Source: Pseudomonadota bacterium (GTDB lineage: Bacteria; Pseudomonadota; Gammaproteobacteria; Burkholderiales; SG8-39). From it: 7,773 bases of DNA. Each line of letters opens with the position of its first letter. The stretch's first letter is position 1. Location of the stretch: the NCBI GenBank assembly GCA_021825225.1, contig JAKAIH010000115.1:1-7773 (forward strand). Direction: 5' to 3'. Made by a program: the position numbers and the translations under genes. Under the pieces are notes generated by a model. It ran no database searches. It had not been told where the DNA came from and saw only the letters and a list, made by a program, of their open reading frames with translations. Below, one piece after another: positions 5,806 to 7,773 of this stretch.

Positions 5806-6249
5806 TCATCGCACGATAAGCACCGGAATCGTCGTGTGGGTCAGCAGTTTCTGCGTTTCGCTGCCGAGGAGAAAACCGGAGATGCCGCGCCGGCCGTGCG
5901 AAGCCATCACGATCAGATCGCAGTGCTGTTCCTGGGCGATGCGGATGATGGCCTCGTAGGGCGAGTAACCTGCGATGAATGCGGTCCCCGCCGTCACTCC
6001 GTCGGCTGCGGCTATCTCCAGGGCGGCATCGAGCAGCCTGCGCTCCTCGTCTTCAATCTCCTGCATCACCACTTTTCCGCCCAGATTGCTTAGCGCGCCG
6101 CCTTCGACATGGTGCGGCGTTTCGATCGGGGATCTGACGTGCAGCACCAGCAGCTTCGCGCGCAGGGATTGCGCCAGCCGCGCGGCTGTCGCCACCGCCT
6201 TGTTGGAGAAGCCGGAGCCATCGGTGGGTACCAGAATATTCGTGAACAT
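5806..6249 (-). CDS. Universal stress protein, UspA family, ATP-binding type
   Basis: The 147-residue single-domain product has the usual length and layout of UspA-family proteins. It starts with FTNILVPTDGS, in which D10 contacts adenine in ATP-binding members. Its C-terminal signature at 116-130 reads ASHG, nine residues, then GS, matching the nucleotide-binding G-2X-G-9X-G(S/T) motif except for Ala in the first position, which is common. It ends with the dimer strand VLIVR. ATP binding and a cytoplasmic dimer are therefore likely. Family members accumulate in starvation, redox or membrane stress and modulate partner proteins; no specific job can be read here. The ATG fits the family start, but the upstream ribosome site is weak (GGAC about 11 nt away). 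It lies 88 nt after the receiver-domain gene on the same strand and may be co-transcribed with it or use the weak promoter at 6286-6314. Confidence 0.93.
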   Translation of the reverse strand: MFTNILVPTDGSGFSNKAVATAARLAQSLRAKLLVLHVRSPIETPHHVEGGALSNLGGKVVMQEIEDEERRLLDAALEIAAADGVTAGTAFIAGYSPYEAIIRIAQEQHCDLIVMASHGRRGISGFLLGSETQKLLTHTTIPVLIVR

Positions 6250-6285
6250 GAGGACTTGTCCGCAAACGCATCAGCGCGAGCGCAC

Positions 6286-6314
6286 AGGGTAACCAGACGC
6301 GAGATGCTTGTCTA
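6286..6314 (-). promoter_or_regulatory. Weak candidate promoter for the universal stress protein gene
   Basis: On the minus strand TAGACA (6314 to 6309) is five of six for a -35. It is followed 17 nt later by TACCCT (6291 to 6286), only three of six for a -10. The spacing is ideal but the -10 is poor, so this may be chance. Confidence 0.25.
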
Positions 6315-6337
6315 CGGCGGCACCGGCGCGAGCAGCC

Positions 6338-6766
6338 CTAGACCACGGGTGGAAAGCCGTAATTCGGCGGCGCTGCTCTGCGCCCGCCCGCCTGCAGGCA
6401 GGCTTCGACTGTCTGCAGCAGTTGCTCGCGCGTGATCGGTTTGGTGAGGAAATCCGCGGCGCCGAGTTCCACCGCCTTGGTCATGGTGGCGGTGTCGCTG
6501 CGGCCTGAGACAAATACCACCGGGATCGACGCCGAATGCGCGTCGGTTTGCATCAGCGACATGAACTCCAGCCCGTTCAAGTACGGCATGCCGATGTCGC
6601 ACAGGACCAGCGCCGGCGGCCGCTCGAGCAGCGCCTTGCCGCCTTCGACCGCGTCCTCGGCCACCTCCGCCGCGTAACCCGCCGCCGCGAGATGCATGCG
6701 CAGCACTCCGGCGAATTCGATATCGTCGTCTATGATCAGAATGCGAATGGTGCTGCGGTCTGGCAT
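6338..6766 (-). CDS. Stand-alone CheY-like response regulator receiver protein
   Basis: The 142-residue product is one REC domain (about 7-127) with no output domain. The acidic pocket is D13-D15 in ILIIDDD, the phospho-acceptor is D57 in LCDIGMP, the switch residue is S87 in FVSGRSD, and K109 lies in DFLTKP. All residues needed for phosphorylation are present. A short basic then Pro-rich tail (about 128-142, GGRRAAPPNYGFPPVV) follows helix 5 and is not a DNA-binding domain. Such proteins relay phosphate or act through protein contacts in the cytoplasm; here no histidine kinase lies nearby, so the partner is unknown. The gene has its own good promoter (6806-6834) and precedes the universal stress protein gene, which suggests a shared stress-response setting. 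The ATG at 6766 fits the receiver-family start; the ribosome site is modest (AGGA about 13 nt upstream). Confidence 0.92.
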   Translation of the reverse strand: MPDRSTIRILIIDDDIEFAGVLRMHLAAAGYAAEVAEDAVEGGKALLERPPALVLCDIGMPYLNGLEFMSLMQTDAHSASIPVVFVSGRSDTATMTKAVELGAADFLTKPITREQLLQTVEACLQAGGRRAAPPNYGFPPVV

Positions 6767-6805
6767 GCCTGCTGCTTTCCTGGCTTATGCAAGGGCTGCG
6801 CCAAA

Positions 6806-6834
6806 AATGTAGTCTCGCGATGCGACAAAGTCAA
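6806..6834 (-). promoter_or_regulatory. Sigma70-type promoter of the response regulator gene
   Basis: On the minus strand TTGACT (6834 to 6829; five of six) is followed after exactly 17 nt by TACATT (6811 to 6806; four of six). Transcription would start near 6799, giving a leader of about 33 nt. It lies in the 109-nt gap after the sugar kinase gene and implies that the receiver/stress-protein pair can be transcribed independently of the kinase. Confidence 0.55.
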
Positions 6835-6875
6835 TGTCACGCCGGGTCGCCGCGTCATGTTTGCACGCACACCGT

Positions 6876-7772
6876 TCACTCCCATAGCCAGGCCGCCCCG
6901 CGCACGCCTGAGGCGTCTCCATGGCGGCTCTTGAGCAGGCGCGTCGCGACCTGATCGGAGAACACCTGCGCCGACCAGAGCCTGGGTACGTTGTCATACA
7001 GGCGATCGAGGTTCGACAGTCCGCCGCCGAGCACGATTGCGTCCGGGTCAAGCAGGTTGATGACTTCAGCGAGCGCACGCGCGAGCCTGGCTTCGTAGCG
7101 GCGCAACGTTGCTTCGCAGGCCGCATCGCCGGCGGCGGCGCGCTCGGCGATCTCCGCAGGTTCCAGCCCCTCGCCGCCGCAGCGCACATGATCGAACCGC
7201 ATGCCCGGGCCGCTGAGAAAGGTCTCGACGCAACCGTCGCGTCCGCAGTAGCAGCGCGGCCATTGGGCTTCGTCGCCCGGCAGCCGGTTGTGGCCCCATT
7301 CTCCCGCGATTGCGTTCGCGCCGGGGAGCACTTTCCCGCGCACGACTATGCCGCCGCCCACGCCCGTGCCGAGTATCGCGCCGAACACCACTTCGGCACC
7401 GGCTGCGGCGCCATCGGTTGCCTCGGACAGCGCAAAGCAGTTGGCATCGTTGGCGAGTCGCACTTCGCGCTGCAGCAGCGTTTGCAGGTCCTGCCGCAGA
7501 GGGCGGCCTATCAGCCAGGTCGAGTTTGCGTTCTTGATCAGCCCGGTGACGCGCGACTCCGCGCCGGGAATTCCGAGTCCCAGGGAGCAGCGCCTGCCCA
7601 AGTCGCGTTCGGCCTGCCGTACCAGATCGGCGATCGCCGTTAGCGTGCCTTGATAGTCGCCGCGCGGCGCAGGCACACGGCGGCGCAGCAATTGCGCGTT
7701 AGCGTCTCCCAGGGCGACGATCTCGATCTTGGTGCCGCCCAAATCGATGCCCAGGCGCAAGCTAGTTTCCAT
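6876..7772 (-). CDS. mak: ROK-family sugar kinase, Mak-like fructokinase
   Basis: The 298-residue product has the full ROK layout and closely follows E. coli Mak (manno(fructo)kinase) as I recall it. The ATP-phosphate motif DLGGTK is at 10-15, KNANSTWL lies at about 80-87, and the catalytic base is D109 in LANDANC. A phosphate-binding GTGVGGG lies at 135-141. The ROK zinc site is GEWGHN (H161) plus CYCGRDGC (C174, C176, C181), and the end has IVLGGGLSNLDRLY and HGDASGVRGAAWLW. It would phosphorylate a free hexose, most likely fructose and perhaps mannose, at C6 in the cytoplasm using ATP. N-acetylglucosamine kinase is an alternative, but the NANSTWL and C-terminal GVRGAAWLW words favour Mak. 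The ATG is one base from the window edge, so its ribosome site cannot be seen and a slightly earlier start is possible. The length is as expected for a complete protein. Confidence 0.88.
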   Translation of the reverse strand: METSLRLGIDLGGTKIEIVALGDANAQLLRRRVPAPRGDYQGTLTAIADLVRQAERDLGRRCSLGLGIPGAESRVTGLIKNANSTWLIGRPLRQDLQTLLQREVRLANDANCFALSEATDGAAAGAEVVFGAILGTGVGGGIVVRGKVLPGANAIAGEWGHNRLPGDEAQWPRCYCGRDGCVETFLSGPGMRFDHVRCGGEGLEPAEIAERAAAGDAACEATLRRYEARLARALAEVINLLDPDAIVLGGGLSNLDRLYDNVPRLWSAQVFSDQVATRLLKSRHGDASGVRGAAWLWE

Positions 7773-7773
7773 C

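Noticed and set aside
6921..7643. A 240-codon plus-strand frame opposite the sugar kinase
   Set aside because: It is the antisense shadow of a complete ROK kinase, with no domain, no ribosome site and shadow-like composition.

Overview
This GC-rich window looks like part of a Gram-negative proteobacterial chromosome, most likely a betaproteobacterium. That placement is an inference. It rests on GC-biased third codon positions, clear Shine-Dalgarno and sigma70-type sites, dense gene packing, and proteins that resemble proteobacterial families (Azospirillum-type phenylpyruvate decarboxylase, E. coli-type Mak fructokinase, YgiD-type dioxygenase). I see no transposase, integrase, phage gene, CRISPR array, tRNA or rRNA. 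No stretch longer than about 170 bases lacks a gene.

Left part, 1-3289, plus strand: the 3' end of a polytopic transporter related to the ATP:ADP-antiporter/MFS group, cut by the window edge. It is followed by a probable three-gene run: a DUF2721 membrane protein, a YgiD/DODA-type extradiol dioxygenase, and a secreted or periplasmic Sel1-repeat protein. The gaps inside that run are 22 and 37 nt.

Middle, 3330-5777: a ThDP-dependent phenylpyruvate/indolepyruvate decarboxylase on the minus strand and a small class I SAM-dependent methyltransferase on the plus strand. They diverge from a 171-nt AT-rich intergenic region. It holds a good sigma70 promoter for the methyltransferase and a compact cluster of three DnaA-box-like 9-mers, two of which form a near-perfect inverted repeat over the probable -10 of the decarboxylase. 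This is the most interesting non-coding signal in the window.

Right part, 5806-7772, all minus strand: a Mak-like ROK sugar kinase, then a stand-alone CheY-like receiver protein with its own good promoter, then a single-domain universal stress protein. The last two look like a small signalling/stress unit.

Overall this is an ordinary housekeeping/accessory metabolic neighbourhood. I do not find convincing evidence of a new multi-gene system. The points worth following up are the DnaA-box/operator region, the orphan receiver next to a universal stress protein, and the unassigned substrates of the decarboxylase, dioxygenase and methyltransferase.
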